A DNA stretch of 64,000 nt, taken from assembly GCA_026027325.1 (NCBI GenBank), contig JAMSLZ010000019.1, positions 434,001 through 498,000 of the forward strand. The letters run 5' to 3'. Source of the DNA: Actinomucor elegans. Its lineage: Eukaryota; Mucoromycota; Mucoromycetes; Mucorales; Mucoraceae. Made by a program: the position numbers and the translations under genes. Below, piece after piece: positions 46,501 to 56,914 of the stretch. The notes under the pieces were generated by a model. That model was not told the DNA's origin. It saw only the letters and a list, made by a program, of their open reading frames with translations, and made no database searches. The stretch's first letter is position 1. Each line of letters starts with the position of its first letter.

Positions 46501-48559
46501 TTAAAATCAGCTTAACTAAAAATAAAATGCAAATTGATAATGATGATAATAATACTAGTACTGATAAAAATGTATATGAGATACAATATATAATACAACA
46601 TAGAAAAATAAATAATGAATATGAATATGAGGTAAAATGGAGAAATTATAAAAAACAAGTAAACAGTTGGATTAAAGAAAGTGACTTTCAAACAAAAGAT
46701 ATTCTAAAGAATTATTGGGATTCTATCAATGTCTAAGAGCAACGTTAAAAATAAAAAAAAATAAAAATTAGTTTTTAAATTAAATAGTGTTTTTTGTAAT
46801 TATATTTTTTTTTGTTTAACACTTTTTTATTGTAATTTTTGAAAGTTTGGTAATTAACGTAAAAATAAGAAATTGCAATAATTATGCAAAACTTATAAAG
46901 ATTAAACTTTTATATTACTTTTCAATACAATTAAACTTTTTTTTTTCATAATATTTCACACCAGATCGAAACCCTGTTGTGCGACAATTTTTTTCTTTTA
47001 AAATTGATTAAAAAGCACGTCGTAAGTTTTTTAGCAACTTACAACTTGATAAATAAAGAAAACTATATAATTTTAATTTAATAATATAAAAATAATTATA
47101 ATATATATATTAATTATTAATGGTATGTAATGTAGCTCTTAGATCTATATCTATGCCCTCCTCTCGAGTTTTTGGTACTATGCCACAACGCAAGTATAAT
47201 GGCCTCTGGATTAACTCACTTTTGTACGCAGACGATGTAGTCCTGATTGGCACTGCTGAAACCATGCCTAGATTGCTCAAGAAAGCAGAAGAACATTCCC
47301 TAACTCTTGGTTATAGGTGGAACCCTCTCAAGTCTGTGGTTGTCAATGCACCATTGTATACTGGTCGGGCAACGCCTCTTAGGCTTTATGGCTCAAATCT
47401 TCCGACTGCCGATTCCTTTATTTATTTGGGTCTCCCTTTTAACACTAAAGGTCAATTAGATACTTCTCTACTGGTCCAACGAAATGCACGGTCAACACTG
47501 GTGGCTATGCGCTCTGGTATCCAACCATTTGGTTTCCACTCGCCTAGTTTTTCAAGACTAACATCTGCTCGGATTTACACTACATTCATCCGCCCAAAAT
47601 TAGAATATGGTCTCGCTATCTCGACATTTCTGGTTAAGGATCATAAGGTGATTGAGAAAGCTCAAGATCAATGCCTCCGTCTCTGTTTTGGTGGCCATTC
47701 TAAAGCTTCTACCATGGTATTCAAACACATGACTGGTTTACCATCGATGCGTGAACGTATTGAAACCCTTGGCTTCAAGATGCTGGTTCGCATGAATCAT
47801 CTACCTGCTGATACCCTAATTGGTTCACTGCTTCCCCATCTCAAAACTTCCCCAGTTCAATCTCGGTTTCGTTGGCCTGCATTGATCAAGTCTAATAAGA
47901 TATGGCATATGCTCTGTTTCCCTGCTGGTGCACCTCCCATCCCAGTATATCGGACTATTGAACATTGGATCTCTTCTTCTGGTGATGTCAAAATATCCAA
48001 GATCATCTTCCAGTATCGACAAATGAATCTTCGTGATACTCTAGCCAAAGTCGATGCTCCTGTTCTGCTACGTGCTTGTCGCCCTGTACTAGGAATTGAT
48101 CCAATACTGACATTGCCAATGACCGTCTTCGAACGTAGTCGTCTATTAAGATGGCGTATGGGTTGGCTTCCTGCTCGTCCTGTTGCTTGTAGTCGGTGTG
48201 GTGCCTCACATGCATCTCGAAACCACCTGATAGCATGCCTATCGGTTGCAAATAGGCTAGGTATATCTGCCGACACTAAACCAAATCCTTTGGACTATGT
48301 GATCAACCAACTACCTGTACTAAAAGAAGCTCCCTCTTTCAATGACCAACGATATGCCAAATCTTTAGTTCGATGGTCTAATTGGTGGCCAGTCCTGTGC
48401 TCTATTATGGTTGAAATGGATATGATATGCCTCCCTGGAGAAGAATTCTCTGAACTAGCTTGCGATTCCTCCGGTTCTACATTTCTAGAATGGTTACTGC
48501 CTATATACTATCTACCTGTTGCTCTGGCGATTAATTCTTCTCTATACAACTATGTCTAA
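28533..48559 (+). CDS. LINE-1 ORF2: endonuclease and reverse transcriptase, split by TE-B and E
   Basis: Three segments, 28533-28718, 42605-44699 and 47142-48559, join to 1,232 aa without a frame break. The apurinic-type endonuclease has IWNANGMA, ITETWLL, CGDLNARS and GSDHVPVTL. RT has RRKAPGVDHIRTEMLL, IPIFKKGDPLDAANYRPISL, FLDIKQAYDSVDR and YADDVVLIG. A C-terminal CCHC knuckle is CSRCGASHASRNHLIAC. Organisation (EN, RT, CCHC, no RNase H seen) fits an L1/R1-like lineage. TE-B cuts the endonuclease (after WLLPP) and E cuts RT just before the YADD motif. Confidence 0.88.
28719..29222 (+). repeat. TE-B 5' LTR
   Basis: 504 bp, TGTTGTATTCC to CCGGATATAACA; contains a TATATAAAG-like element near 29085 that could be the promoter. 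It is followed by a leader of 44 bp before the gag ATG. Confidence 0.9.
29267..30787 (+). CDS. TE-B gag portion of a single gag-pol ORF
   Basis: 507 codons before the CACTA insertion. A Ser/Ala-rich head is followed by the gag domain (LSQMSQAQLTWYEVEFHQNARAAG is in its middle; FLSRFGTTVDEDRAACARSL and FIDRFNDLRRRAVD follow) and a cysteine-histidine motif CHSCGAPGWTRQHRC near residue 445. Joining GCT CCC (ending 30787) to GCA at 38166 keeps the frame into pol, so gag and pol are one ORF of about 1,745 codons. Confidence 0.82.
31540..31660. repeat. Tandem repeat in CACTA copy 1
   Basis: GAAA microsatellite followed by four diverging units of about 20 nt with core ACATTGCGTAAAAAAAAGAA. The second CACTA copy has five units (50871-51010), so the array has changed length. 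The rest of 30900-32399 shows no supported gene; a 65-codon minus ORF at 31066-31263 is conserved only because the copies are near-identical. Confidence 0.7.
32400..35371 (-). CDS. CACTA transposase (Tnp2-like), copy 1
   Basis: Six exons (35371-35209, 35148-34957, 34890-34052, 33985-33465, 33410-32781, 32724-32400) join to 889 aa with GT..AG introns. The N-terminus has a C2H2-like zinc finger (CATCLRPF..HYSHNRDH). The middle matches Tnp2 transposases: FVDGFCTSKNHKGDKLTIIH, LAILPGPNYPKYMHTFLKP, ATGDLPAAAELANHIGH followed by FGCRICRV, and GLDEMHLLGQG. These include the expected acidic catalytic residues. No frameshift in either copy, so probably functional. Confidence 0.82.
35372..35776. promoter_or_regulatory. 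Divergent promoter inside CACTA copy 1
   Basis: 405 bp between the transposase start (minus) and the second gene (plus). No coding sequence. A TTTATAATATATTTAC stretch lies about 25 bp before the plus-strand ATG. It presumably drives both element genes. Confidence 0.45.
35777..36859 (+). CDS. CACTA second gene product, unrecognised, copy 1
   Basis: Three exons (35777-35969, 36015-36555, 36616-36859) give 325 aa. The Asn-rich start is followed by a predicted helix (WSVYFEKIEQEILINRRLIQDLI), a helical middle, and a strongly basic C-terminus (KRKPRSKKNTKKTK) that looks like a nuclear signal. Plant CACTA elements encode a second, TnpA-like DNA-binding protein that binds subterminal repeats. Position and basic tail would suit such a role, but no homology is recognised. 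Confidence 0.6.
36860..38161. repeat. CACTA copy 1 right subterminal region
   Basis: Non-coding 1.3 kb. Short motifs such as ACCCATAATATTAT, CTAATATTATCAAC and AATAATATTG recur many times in both orientations between 37830 and 38140. It includes the site where element D is inserted in copy 2 (position equivalent to about 37412). Confidence 0.65.
38166..41882 (+). CDS. TE-B pol with integrase chromodomain
   Basis: Continues gag in frame. Protease: AYLDTGCTFSICSP and APILFGLDIM. RT: IDIHSCFTSFLVDP and YIDDICIS (the usual YLDD/YVDD box). RNase H: HVATDASKTGIGG and HTDHKSLIFL. Integrase: HH-CC region HLLGHFGVNAIE..CEACQ, and core D/D/E blocks IDLGDF, THDNGMEFV and TPTGNSVVESYVG. The C-terminus carries a chromodomain (YEVQAIVNHRLLPDGEYEYY, HWVGYDDQE, NTWQTVDTF) with cage aromatics present, then a basic tail. 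This makes TE-B a chromovirus-type element. Intact apart from the CACTA insertion. Confidence 0.88.
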   Translation, partial: AVTPFNSEVSSSSSAVPVQEHMNIDEHAAVQAQLCKSNIFSNLPKQRSNAILLPIVVQNIRVYAYLDTGCTFSICSPRFFRSLGVGFTPSSGTVQLGHVNTQQPRIGYTSLNILYNKIQLKHKFELFDFYTEDDSAPILFGLDIMPLLNIAITGLVSTWDDHTGPALPSPIDPEDIKPNNSPFGTADERQLMQSKLKPLLAANANIDLKNTYCNLPGAIVQLETQPGKVAYRKPYPIPIAYKQSVLDQIETWKNEGVIEIAQSHTGFNSPLLCVSKKNADGIYSFKKPRVVADVRELNSILISTDKYNIPLISDIHERLSNAKIITSIDIHSCFTSFLVDPAHKSKLNFMCPFTNLQYTFRKVCFGVSFIANLVQRTLTNLFSDLPYVTIYIDDICISTNDSLAHHTDCVAEVIRRLTNANLQLSPEKIVLAQKSIHILGWSIVDGKLMPDPRKVSNVHTWPLPQTGKDIMRYLGYFNYFRSAIPGYSRLAAPLDELRSSKSLAAIWSDKHTQAFRNLQAALSSALVLSPPDFRYRFHVATDASKTGIGGVIYYIKNDTVHYVTMASRKLSTSEMNYSTTKRELLAIVYMLTKYHKWLFGIKFTLHTDHKSLIFLHDQSTPNTLMLTWWDTIFSFTFDVVHIPGIKNIIPDTLSRLFSDDEPNSLEEGGNIVNHQNIFENHKKRYNTTRSERKLQIRYPTDKNKSRKRILSARNGTENKTKGNYAFSSFPTVSTNYDDNTNTSSNHIDSSNTTSFDSYNKTPLISRAMQYADYMTPPEKDRVSIIMKAHLLGHFGVNAIEKTIHNDYKLHWTNLRQDIQRVINDCEACQAHGIYRVGYHPPRSVLPDGVFDHICIDLGDFNTTSSRGNNFMLVVVDYFSRFTILRALPDKSSYSVAKELLHICCQFGFPRIITHDNGMEFVNEVVKQFIQMSGMDRRLSLPYTPTGNSVVESYVGICKRSIIKALTANAVEPESWDLYLDVIQYSVNCQYSRLHKSRPFAVMFNRQPNDFIDYTDVKPTINIEKSDSKLIDKKLKYVKDVIIPSIAKRIKETQLNDHLKFQKNNKIIETKYPLNSKVMIVNVLKSSKLQPRWLGPFIIKGYTKHGSYILEDLTGSLLSRDVPTHQIRLIQSGDQRSESELNEKHYEVQAIVNHRLLPDGEYEYYVHWVGYDDQEKYNTWQTVDTFDSKKPIQDYWTRRQATIASTTGRSLPNTINKRRIPARNKHSRSFVPKAYNTRS
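42096..42599 (+). repeat. TE-B 3' LTR
   Basis: 504 bp, identical by eye to 28719-29222; polypurine tract at about 42082-42095 and target repeat CTCCT after it. The interval 41883-42095 is non-coding 3' leader. Confidence 0.92.
44700..45101. repeat. Element E left direct repeat
   Basis: 402 bp, non-coding, A+T-rich; GAGC..GCTC ends; flanked by TTA on both sides as if it were itself a solo element. Contains a GTAAGTT..AACTTAC hairpin near 44990. Confidence 0.8.
45286..46736 (+). pseudogene. Element E transposase with chromodomain, one frameshift
   Basis: Homologous along its length to the element D transposase. It has LLLDGRHNR (first Asp), CLCYDGLYE (second Asp) and SYRSTIETFFAKF (Glu), and ends with a chromodomain (YEIQYIIQHRK, YEVKWRNY, NSWIKESDF) with cage Tyr, Trp and Tyr. 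The first frame stops at 46029. The homologous protein continues in another frame from about 46020 (NVLDEILKKYNN) to the stop at 46734-46736. So one small indel breaks it, unless it is a sequencing error in the A-run nearby. The stop codon TAA abuts the right direct repeat. Confidence 0.8.
46737..47138. repeat. Element E right direct repeat
   Basis: 402 bp, same sequence and orientation as 44700-45101. Flanked by TAA (the transposase stop codon) on the left and TTA on the right. Confidence 0.8.
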
Positions 48560-48782
48560 CATAAGTCTGAACGCTTTTAACTAATTGTAGTTACTGATTA
48601 AGTCTTTTTTTCCCTATCTCTACTTTTATTTTTATATTCACCATTACCTTTCACTGTAGTTATAGTTTTTTTTTATTCCAACTATCGTGTTTGCCGTCTG
48701 TAAACACGCTTGAATTTTTAGATTAGACATTTGCCCCAAAGGGATCAGTCTATTATAATCTATTATTTAAATAAATCTTTGT
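48560..48782 (+). other. LINE-1 3' UTR
   Basis: 220 bp after ORF2 with several T-rich runs and a final TTTAAATAAATCTTTG. There is no long poly(A); the element ends directly at the tRNA-derived repeat. Confidence 0.6.
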
Positions 48783-48797
48783 CTACACTACATCCCC
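48783..48797. repeat. Target-site repeat between LINE-1 and LINE-2
   Basis: CTACACTACATCCCC, identical to the 5' 15 nt of the tRNA-Ala gene at 15726-15740. It ends exactly where LINE-2 sequence (ACTTCTCTTTCAC..) begins. Confidence 0.75.
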
Positions 48798-51746
48798 ACT
48801 TCTCTTTCACTTCTTGATCACTTTTTTCGGTTTCAAACTCCGAAAACGTGAAAAGCTCAAGAACTGCAATAATAACCTACACTTTCACCTATATAAAACG
48901 ATAAAACAAACTCTTCCGGACATTTTGATACCACTCTCGAATCATTTGGACAAAATTTCGTCAAACTCGAACGCAATTACGCCAGATTTTACAAAACTCA
49001 TCTCGCAATCTCCAACAATTAGTTCATCTCTGGGAACATTGAACTGCAAAACAAAGCTGAAACTTTGAACAACGATACTCCTGGCGATAACAAACCACTT
49101 GAAGTGAACTATAGAACATCTTCTAAACGTCCTATAACAGTTTTGACACCTTCTTCTTCTATGACCAGTAGAACGAAAAAACTATTACGTGGTCCCCCTG
49201 CCAGTGGTAAGCCTAGCCGTGGTGTCAATAGCCAAAAAACTGACCTGCCTGCACTTGGTATCGAACTTCCAACCCTAACAAGGGATATAGATATGAACTT
49301 TACTAATGCATCTGACCTTGAGGTGGGTCCTTCTACTAGTACAACGGATCTTTTTACATTCATGGAAAGAAAATTTCGCGGATATGATCAACGGTTCAAC
49401 CAGCTAGAATCATTGGTTGCTGAAAATGCAACGCTTAAGAAGGATCTTGCTGCAGCACGCGCTGAAATCGCCGAACTAAAACGACAAGTTTCCTCAAACA
49501 TCTCCCCTTCCCCATCTTGGGGTGGTAAAGGGACTGATTCAATTCGCGAACCTGGCGATTTCTCATTTACATTACCAGGTAATTCTCAACTTTCGTTGCC
49601 ATCTTGTGGAGGCACTGAAGCGTCCAAGTGGGCCCCTACTGGTATCAAGACTGGTACTCCAAGTTCTAAGCTTACCTTTTCACAAGTTGCGGCAATCAAG
49701 GTTCCAGCAAAGAAAGGCAAAAAGAAGATTTCGCTACAGTCAGTCAAAAGATATTTTGAATCACCTCGTGCTTTGCCTACACCTGGTTCACCAGAGGAAC
49801 CACAGTATGAATATATTTATGTACCAAGCAAATACCGTGAGCGTATCTCCAAGTTTCGTGCCAAGTTACGCCGCATTAATATTGATAGTGGTCGTGTATT
49901 GGATGTTCACTATCCTGCCCGTGGTGTTGCTGCTTTCTTGATCCATAGAGGCTATTCCCAGGAAGTTCATGACATCCTGAAAAAAGAACAAATCATGGTG
50001 GTTACCGACTTTGACCAATTCGCTGCTACCAATGTGGATAACCCTACGTATGCATCCCTTGACAACCAAGCACGTGTGGAAAAGGCTCGTGAGCTCCAAC
50101 AAGCCCGTCCACTATGGCGAAAATATTGTGTGCTACCCATAATATTATGTGGTAAAACGACGATTTTATTATCATTTACCTACTAATACTATAGATTTAC
50201 CTACTAATAATAATCTGCGAACCAATGAAATTAGAGCAATTATTTTCTATGGCTGCGCAATTAACAGTGCTTTGCTCATTTATTAGTGGTTACTCCTAAT
50301 ATTAGTGGAAAGCAGACAATAATGTTATGGGTTTAGTCAATATTATAACATAAATTGACAATAAGAAAGAAAAGCCTGAACTCCATTTTATTTGCAAACA
50401 ATTTTTATGTATTCTTGTCTTTTGCCGATGAAAGCCAAATCTTGCAAACTTCTTATAAATGAGTACATGAAATTCTGATGCTTGTACGCAACAACATAAT
50501 CCTCGTTTATTTTATTTACTAAAATGAACTCTGCTTTTCGTTTCAACGATCTTTTATGTAAATTCCTAGAAACGTTTAATTTCAACGTTTGTCAAAATAA
50601 TGTTGAACAATTGTCTTTCAAATGCGTTTATTATTCGTTGAAAAGTCTCTTATACAGGTCAGGTTGCAAAAAATTCTCTTGTAAATTACTCTTTTGGAAA
50701 CAAGAACGAATCGCTAGTTCCATTTAATAAGCTGAGCACTTTCATTGCCGTGATTTAGCCTTTGGCTAATAGCTGTGTATTTAAAATGCTGAATGACATT
50801 AAGAATGAGCTGCCATTAAGTGTCTAATTTACTCAATTTTATGTTTAGTAAAATTATAGAATAAAGAAAGAAAGAAAGAAAAAAAGAAAATACATTGCGT
50901 TAAAAAAAAAAAGAAATACATTGCGTAAAAAAAAAGAAATACATTGCGTAAAAAAAAGAAATATATTGCGTAAAAAAAGAGATAAATTATTGTGTAAAAA
51001 AAAAATAGGTCAAGTAGCGATTATTAATTGCCAGTAATCTTAGTCATTATTGCTAGGCGGTTATTTAACTAGATGATTTATTGTCAAAATCATATATCCA
51101 CTTCTCAAACTACAAAAAAACGCGTTCGTTTTTGGACTTTCGAGTAATTGATGATTATGATAGAATTCTTAATGACGATCGAAAGCTTCAAAAACATGCA
51201 CGTTTTTTTAGGTGCTAGAAAACTACAATCGATGAACATTTTTGCTGTCTGTTGGAAAATTAATCCGCATTGCTTGATAATAAACTAATTTTACTATAAA
51301 GATAAACAAGAGCATTAATCATATTTTACATTTGGTTTTAAAGATTAACTGGAGCAACTAAATAGTCAATTAACATTATTGAATGATGAATATAGAACTG
51401 TATAACTTGGGTTATCCTGGTTCTATATTTCTGATATTATGAAATAATTTCTTAAACATCAGGGAAATGGGTTAAATTTTTGATTAAGAAATGTTTTTAC
51501 ATTCTGTTGCAAGATTGCTAATACCTTTCTCTCGAATTAATAACATGATATATAAAAACGAGTTAAATTATCTATAGTTTATATCTACTACAGAAAGTGT
51601 AAATACCTATTTTACTTTTGCTATATTATGATGAAGTCCTTTTGGAGGGAAGCTTTATATTATTTTCGGTGGTTTAAATACATAATCAATTCAGAGAACA
51701 ATTTTATTTCAAAATAAAACGCTTTTTGCTCTTGTCTTCATGCTAT

Positions 51747-54720
51747 TTACAAACGACTTAATATGCCAGCATTTTGCTCTAGATCTTGTTTAAATATATG
51801 ATGAGAGATGATCTTGAACTCTTTCTCATTAGATTCACTTGAACGCACAAGACCTACACTGGCAACAATATCTTCAAACCGACAGACAGCGTAACTGTGT
51901 GCACCGCTACTGTGCAGCTCAACCAAAGCAATAGTCTTGTCATATTTGGTAGTTGCATTTTTTTTCGCTAAATCAACCAAAGCCAAATACTGTGGTCTAC
52001 CATTGAATGAATGCTCGAAAAAGAAAACGATAGAACCAATGAACCAGCTTTCACGAATGGAATTATTTCGACTATTAACAAAGGTTGGTTAATCAAAGAG
52101 GTTTTTGTTCTTGAGCTAATTACTTACTTCAAGTAGCTGGCAGTGATCATCACGTAATTGTTTCCTCGACGATATTCATTTATATGGCTTTTATACATGG
52201 TAGACGTATATACATTGCCATATGCCCAGGCACGACCAGCGATGGAAATACTATTCAACGAATCAATTTCAGCAATATTTACACCATTTGCTTCAGTACG
52301 GCGATAGTAATGCAATAGCGCCTTCAAAAAAGTTTGAGTGGAGACACCAAAGGGAAGAGTATCCACTGAAATATTACTAAAGGGAGCCCATAATTGTGGA
52401 TCACTAGCATCACCAGAAGGGTTATTCCTGAAAGTGGATTCGCTGTATTTTCGAGGAGTGATCAGGTCAAGCTCAGTATGAACATCCCAAGTCTGGCTGT
52501 TTATATGATTACGCGTTATGAGTCTTTCCAAGATATTACCAGCGTTTGCGCCAGCATCAACCTTTGACTTGATGAGCTTTTTGTATTTTCCGATGCTTCT
52601 TTCCATTGATCGGGCGGAATATGCTCTCAACACACCTTGTTGTTTGATCATATAGACTATATGCGAAAGGTAGTGTTGAACAGGCTTGAATACACCGGAA
52701 TGAATACGCTTTGCCTTGATTTCTGCCAACAAAAATTCTTGCCATTCTTTGATATATCTTTGGAAAGTATGTAAGTAAACTAGATTTATGAGTACAAAAA
52801 AAAATATATTTACCTTTCCATCAGAATAAGGTCTTCAATAGAAAGTTCCCATTTAAGAGCCAATGCGACAGCTTTTGTCAGATGAATCAATGGTTTCTTA
52901 GCGGATTCTTGAATCAATTCAGGAACGAACAAGGTGGGAATCATATATAAGAAAATATCAATCCAGTCAACAGCACGTTTGCCACCACTCTTGATAATTG
53001 GATCTTCCCATTTGGATGAAAAGGATGTCGGTACAGTGGCTCTAGAAGCTTCAACAAGTTTACCAATTTTGATGAGCGATAATTTTGGAATATAGAAAGT
53101 ATACGGCCATTCATCAGCAGACTTCAATCGGGCATCACTCAATTCATCTTCATTGGGCTTATATCGAGTTTTTCTTGCTGCATTGTACTCTTTACCCATG
53201 TCGACTGTCAGCATATTGAATACGTGTTGAGCGATACCTTGTCCGAGAAGATGCATTTCGTCTAAACCAAAAAAAGTAGCGCCAGTAAAACTGGGAAGTA
53301 TTGCAAATGGTGTTGCAGACTTGATACTGTAGCTCTATGAGGTAAAAAGAAAAAGAAATGTTAAAAACTTGTAAAGATTAATGCTGATTATAGTACTTAC
53401 ATTCGCTGCATCTGGGGAAATGAAATCGTTTCTGCTTCTGATCTCATTGTCGATCGTTAAAAAACAATTATGATAATCATGACGTTCAGCTTGGACACGA
53501 CAAATACGGCAACCAAACGTAGCCATATGACCAATATGATTTGCAAGCTCAGCTGCAGCAGGAAGATCACCAGTAGCCATCACCAAGTTGACTTTAGCTT
53601 GACAAACAATTACACCATCCTTTTGTACAAGCATGCCTTTGGTAGACAGAGCATGAAACTCATCAATAATAGGCTTTAAAAAGGTATGCATGTACTTTGG
53701 GTAGTTTGGACCTGGCAAGATCGCCAATTGAAGCATGTATTCGTCTTGGTAGCGGTATTCTGGGGGAATGTTCATATTCAAGAGATGGATGATTGTTAAC
53801 TTGTCCCCTTTATGATTCTTGCTAGTACAGAAACCATCGACAAAAAGAACCATTGCGACATCATCTTCACCGGAAAACAGAATGCTATTATCCTTAAAGT
53901 ACTTGTATGCTGCACCATCAAAGTAATCTTTATATTCACCGTCAGTTGATTTATAGTTGTAGCGGTATTTCATCAAGTCTCTTGTCTTTGCATTCGCAAG
54001 CATTTGAGCGACTTGTTCACCAATAGGAAGCATCTTCATAGAGCGACGAGGTTTACCATGATCATCAAAGCGATTTTCTTTACAAGCAGGGTTTTTACAT
54101 TGAATAGTCTCTATATCTTCCTTTTCAAACAGCATGCAACCATTGACGCAGACATCATGAAAATGACATTGAATATTGGTTTTTGCTTTAAGAGTACGAT
54201 CCAAGGTATCAGGGAACATGAGAGTGGATGGTAGGTAACCTATATATAATGGGAATAAAAGCTGATAAGTACTTTTTTTTTAACTCTATTTGAATAGATA
54301 CATACCCAATCCATCGGTTTTACGGCTCTCTTCATTGTTTTTGATTATGGTACGCATTAGATAGACAAGTTCTCTTTGAGCCTCTCGAGGAATACCATAC
54401 GTGTCGCAAATATCTCTCAATTGGATGCTATTTAATTCCGTATTGGTGAAAAGGTTTTGATCCGAGGATTTGACGTTGTAAGCAATTGGAGTAGGCTCTA
54501 TTTCAAACAAGGTATATTGTTAAATTAAAAGCTTTAGTAATATATCTGTTAACTCACCTTGGACAGGAATGCTAGCTTCTTGCGTTTGGACGACCCTTTG
54601 TTTTCTATGATCACGATTATGGCTATAGTGATTACTCCTAGCTTTAACAGTTTTGAATGGCCTCAAACAAGTAGCGCAAGTATATTTATATGGTGTAGCA
54701 GAAGAGGAAACTTTGCCCAT
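51747..54720 (-). CDS. CACTA transposase (Tnp2-like), copy 2
   Basis: Same six-exon structure and protein as copy 1 at 32400-35371 (889 aa): zinc finger CATCLRPF.., VDGFCTSKNHKGDKL, GDLPAAAELANHIGH. Exonic differences from copy 1 are few and silent or conservative by eye. Open throughout. Confidence 0.82.
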
Positions 54721-55125
54721 TTAAAGATAAGTAAAAACAAGTAAATATATCGAATTAATGAATAGCGGTTTTGTTGTTTAGAAAAAGCAGGTCTTAAATA
54801 CGTTTGCTTGGTCTACAATTGACAGAGTTCTCAATGGTAATTCATTGTTTTAGGCTGTTGAATCCTTTGAACTAATCGGCTTTTCATATTACTCAGCCTT
54901 CCAGATTATTCAGATATCGAATATATTTTAATGGATCCTTATGATTTCTAATCAAGCTAATTCCTTTCCAAGTCAGTCATACCTGTCAGTAAGCTTACTT
55001 TCCAGAAAGCTCTTTGGACATTAGTAAGGATTACTAATGGATAAATGGTAAAGTACGCTTATAAAACAGTTAAATAGCTCAAATCATTCAATCACTTTTC
55101 TTTATAATATATTTACTTTATAGCT

Positions 55126-56208
55126 ATGTCAAACAACAACAACAATAATTGGAGCGTCTACTTTGAGAAGATTGAACAAGAAATCTTAATCAACCGTCGT
55201 TTAATTCAAGATTTGATCCAAATATTAGCACCTCTATTTCCTCGAGAAGCTTCGAGGGTTTCATCTAACGAAGAAATTGAACAAGCACTTGACGATGGTA
55301 CAATCATATCTGAAGCATGTTACTACATTCAGTTTTATTAACCTCTTAGCTTGTCATATATAGCTGAACGAGAAGCAATTGCAAATGCTTTGAATCCTAA
55401 TTTACGTAGTAAACGGTCAATCCCAAAAGTGCTAGAAGAAGCAAAAGTGCGTTATCAACAAAAGGCAACCAAGACAAATGTCACCCCTTCTGCACCATTA
55501 AGGTTGTATGCCCTCTTGAAACACCTCAAGTATATAAAAGGCCAACAAAATGAACTGACCGATGATGATGTTCAACCGCAATACAATACGTTGAAATACT
55601 TGGCAAGAGATGTCTTGAAAGACATGGAAAGGGCAAATATAAATATTGTTGGTAAAACTTGGAGTGAAATTGGCGAAGAGGATACCAGCATTCAAGAACG
55701 TTATGCTTTGCTTTTGGAGAAACGTGCTTTAGATGTGGGCTTGCATCTGCATCTCTGTGTAGAGATGTGGGCTGCCAAGTTACTTTTATCTGAAGCACTC
55801 AAAAACAAGAAGACTGTACGTACCAGAAGTAATTCTGCTGAAGAAGGTGAAAGTCAACAAAATCAAGAATCTGTTGAAGACAATGAGATTGAATCGTTCT
55901 TCAGGTTAGATGCTTTTTTATTTCTGTTTTTATATCTTTATTAATATGCTTGTTATGCAAATAGTGTGGATAATCAGCATATCCTTGTTGATCGTCTAGC
56001 TACTTCTGTTGCTCCAGTTGGTCTTGCATCTCCAATCACTAGCTTGTTGGATCTACATTCTGCTCGCTCATCAACGAAAAGAAAAGCCATTACGGTTCAA
56101 CCTGACGTTGGTGAAGATGAGGAGGCTGGATCTGACAATCGTTCCAAAGAAGCGGATTCCAATAAGCGTAAACCACGCTCTAAGAAAAATACAAAAAAAA
56201 CGAAATAA
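55126..56208 (+). CDS. CACTA second gene product, copy 2
   Basis: Same three-exon gene as 35777-36859 (325 aa), with one visible amino-acid change (Ala to Thr in the SPIASLL segment). Function unrecognised; basic C-terminus retained. Confidence 0.6.
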
Positions 56209-56914
56209 ATATAGATGTTTTTTTATTGGTTTAAGTAGCTGACGTAGCATTTTTCTGCGGCTTTTCAGTATTAAGAAAAACTTTTTTACACCAATCTTGA
56301 GTTTCTTTCTTTTTTTTCGTTTGCTAAATTGGCACATTAAACGTAAGGTTTCTTGACATTTGTCACTCTTATTGCGCACAACACTTTAACTGAAGCTTCT
56401 GTATAATAGGAATTAACCTCAATGTCAGCTTGTAATTGTGTTTTTTTTTCCAAGCTTTCGAATATCTCCCTCGTTCTTAATGTCGTAATTATCTATAAAT
56501 ACGTCGTCATTCATACTGCTTATGTTCTTATACTGACTTGTATTCTTAAATACTTATACCACTTCAGTAATACTTATAGCCAGTAATGCCATATGGCTTT
56601 TGAACCTTTACTATTAGTTTTAAAACTAATAACCATTAAGTAAGTGCAATGATTACTAATCCATTAATTTCTTTGTATATTAATCTAATACTGTTATAAT
56701 AGATTTAGTTGTATATATATACAAGACGAAGACTATTAAAACTGTAGCCCAGTGAATTATAATTGGAAAATATACATGCTATTCATATACCTATGTATCT
56801 TTAAAAAATATTCGTAAAATTTATAATCATATATATATATATAAAACAAAAAAAAATTACAAAATCTTTTTTATTTTTTAAGTCATGTGACATCATGATA
56901 CGTATCCCTTAAGT

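Larger units (their letters stand above)
44700..47138 (+). mobile_element. Element E: chromodomain transposase between 402-bp direct repeats
   Basis: 2,439 bp inserted in LINE-1 RT with 3-bp target repeats TTA (44697-44699, 47139-47141). The outer ends GAGCAACGTTA and the inverted GAGCTACATTA form short TIRs. The first and last 402 bp (44700-45101, 46737-47138) are near-identical direct repeats, each with those same inverted ends. The core 45102-46736 starts TTA, ends TAA, and encodes the transposase. TSD length and TTA sequence fit PIF/Harbinger. Confidence 0.82.
15741..48782 (+). mobile_element. LINE-1: non-LTR retrotransposon, split by three insertions
   Basis: LINE sequence occupies 15741-15755, 27012-28718, 42605-44696 and 47139-48782 (about 5.5 kb once insertions are removed). 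LINE-2 gives the empty site for TE-A (4-bp repeat ACTT) and TE-B (5-bp repeat CTCCT). It has a 5' leader, ORF1, ORF2 and a 220-bp 3' UTR ending in A+T-rich TTTAAATAAATCTTTG. Apart from the insertions, both ORFs are open throughout, so this was a full-length, probably active copy. Confidence 0.85.
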
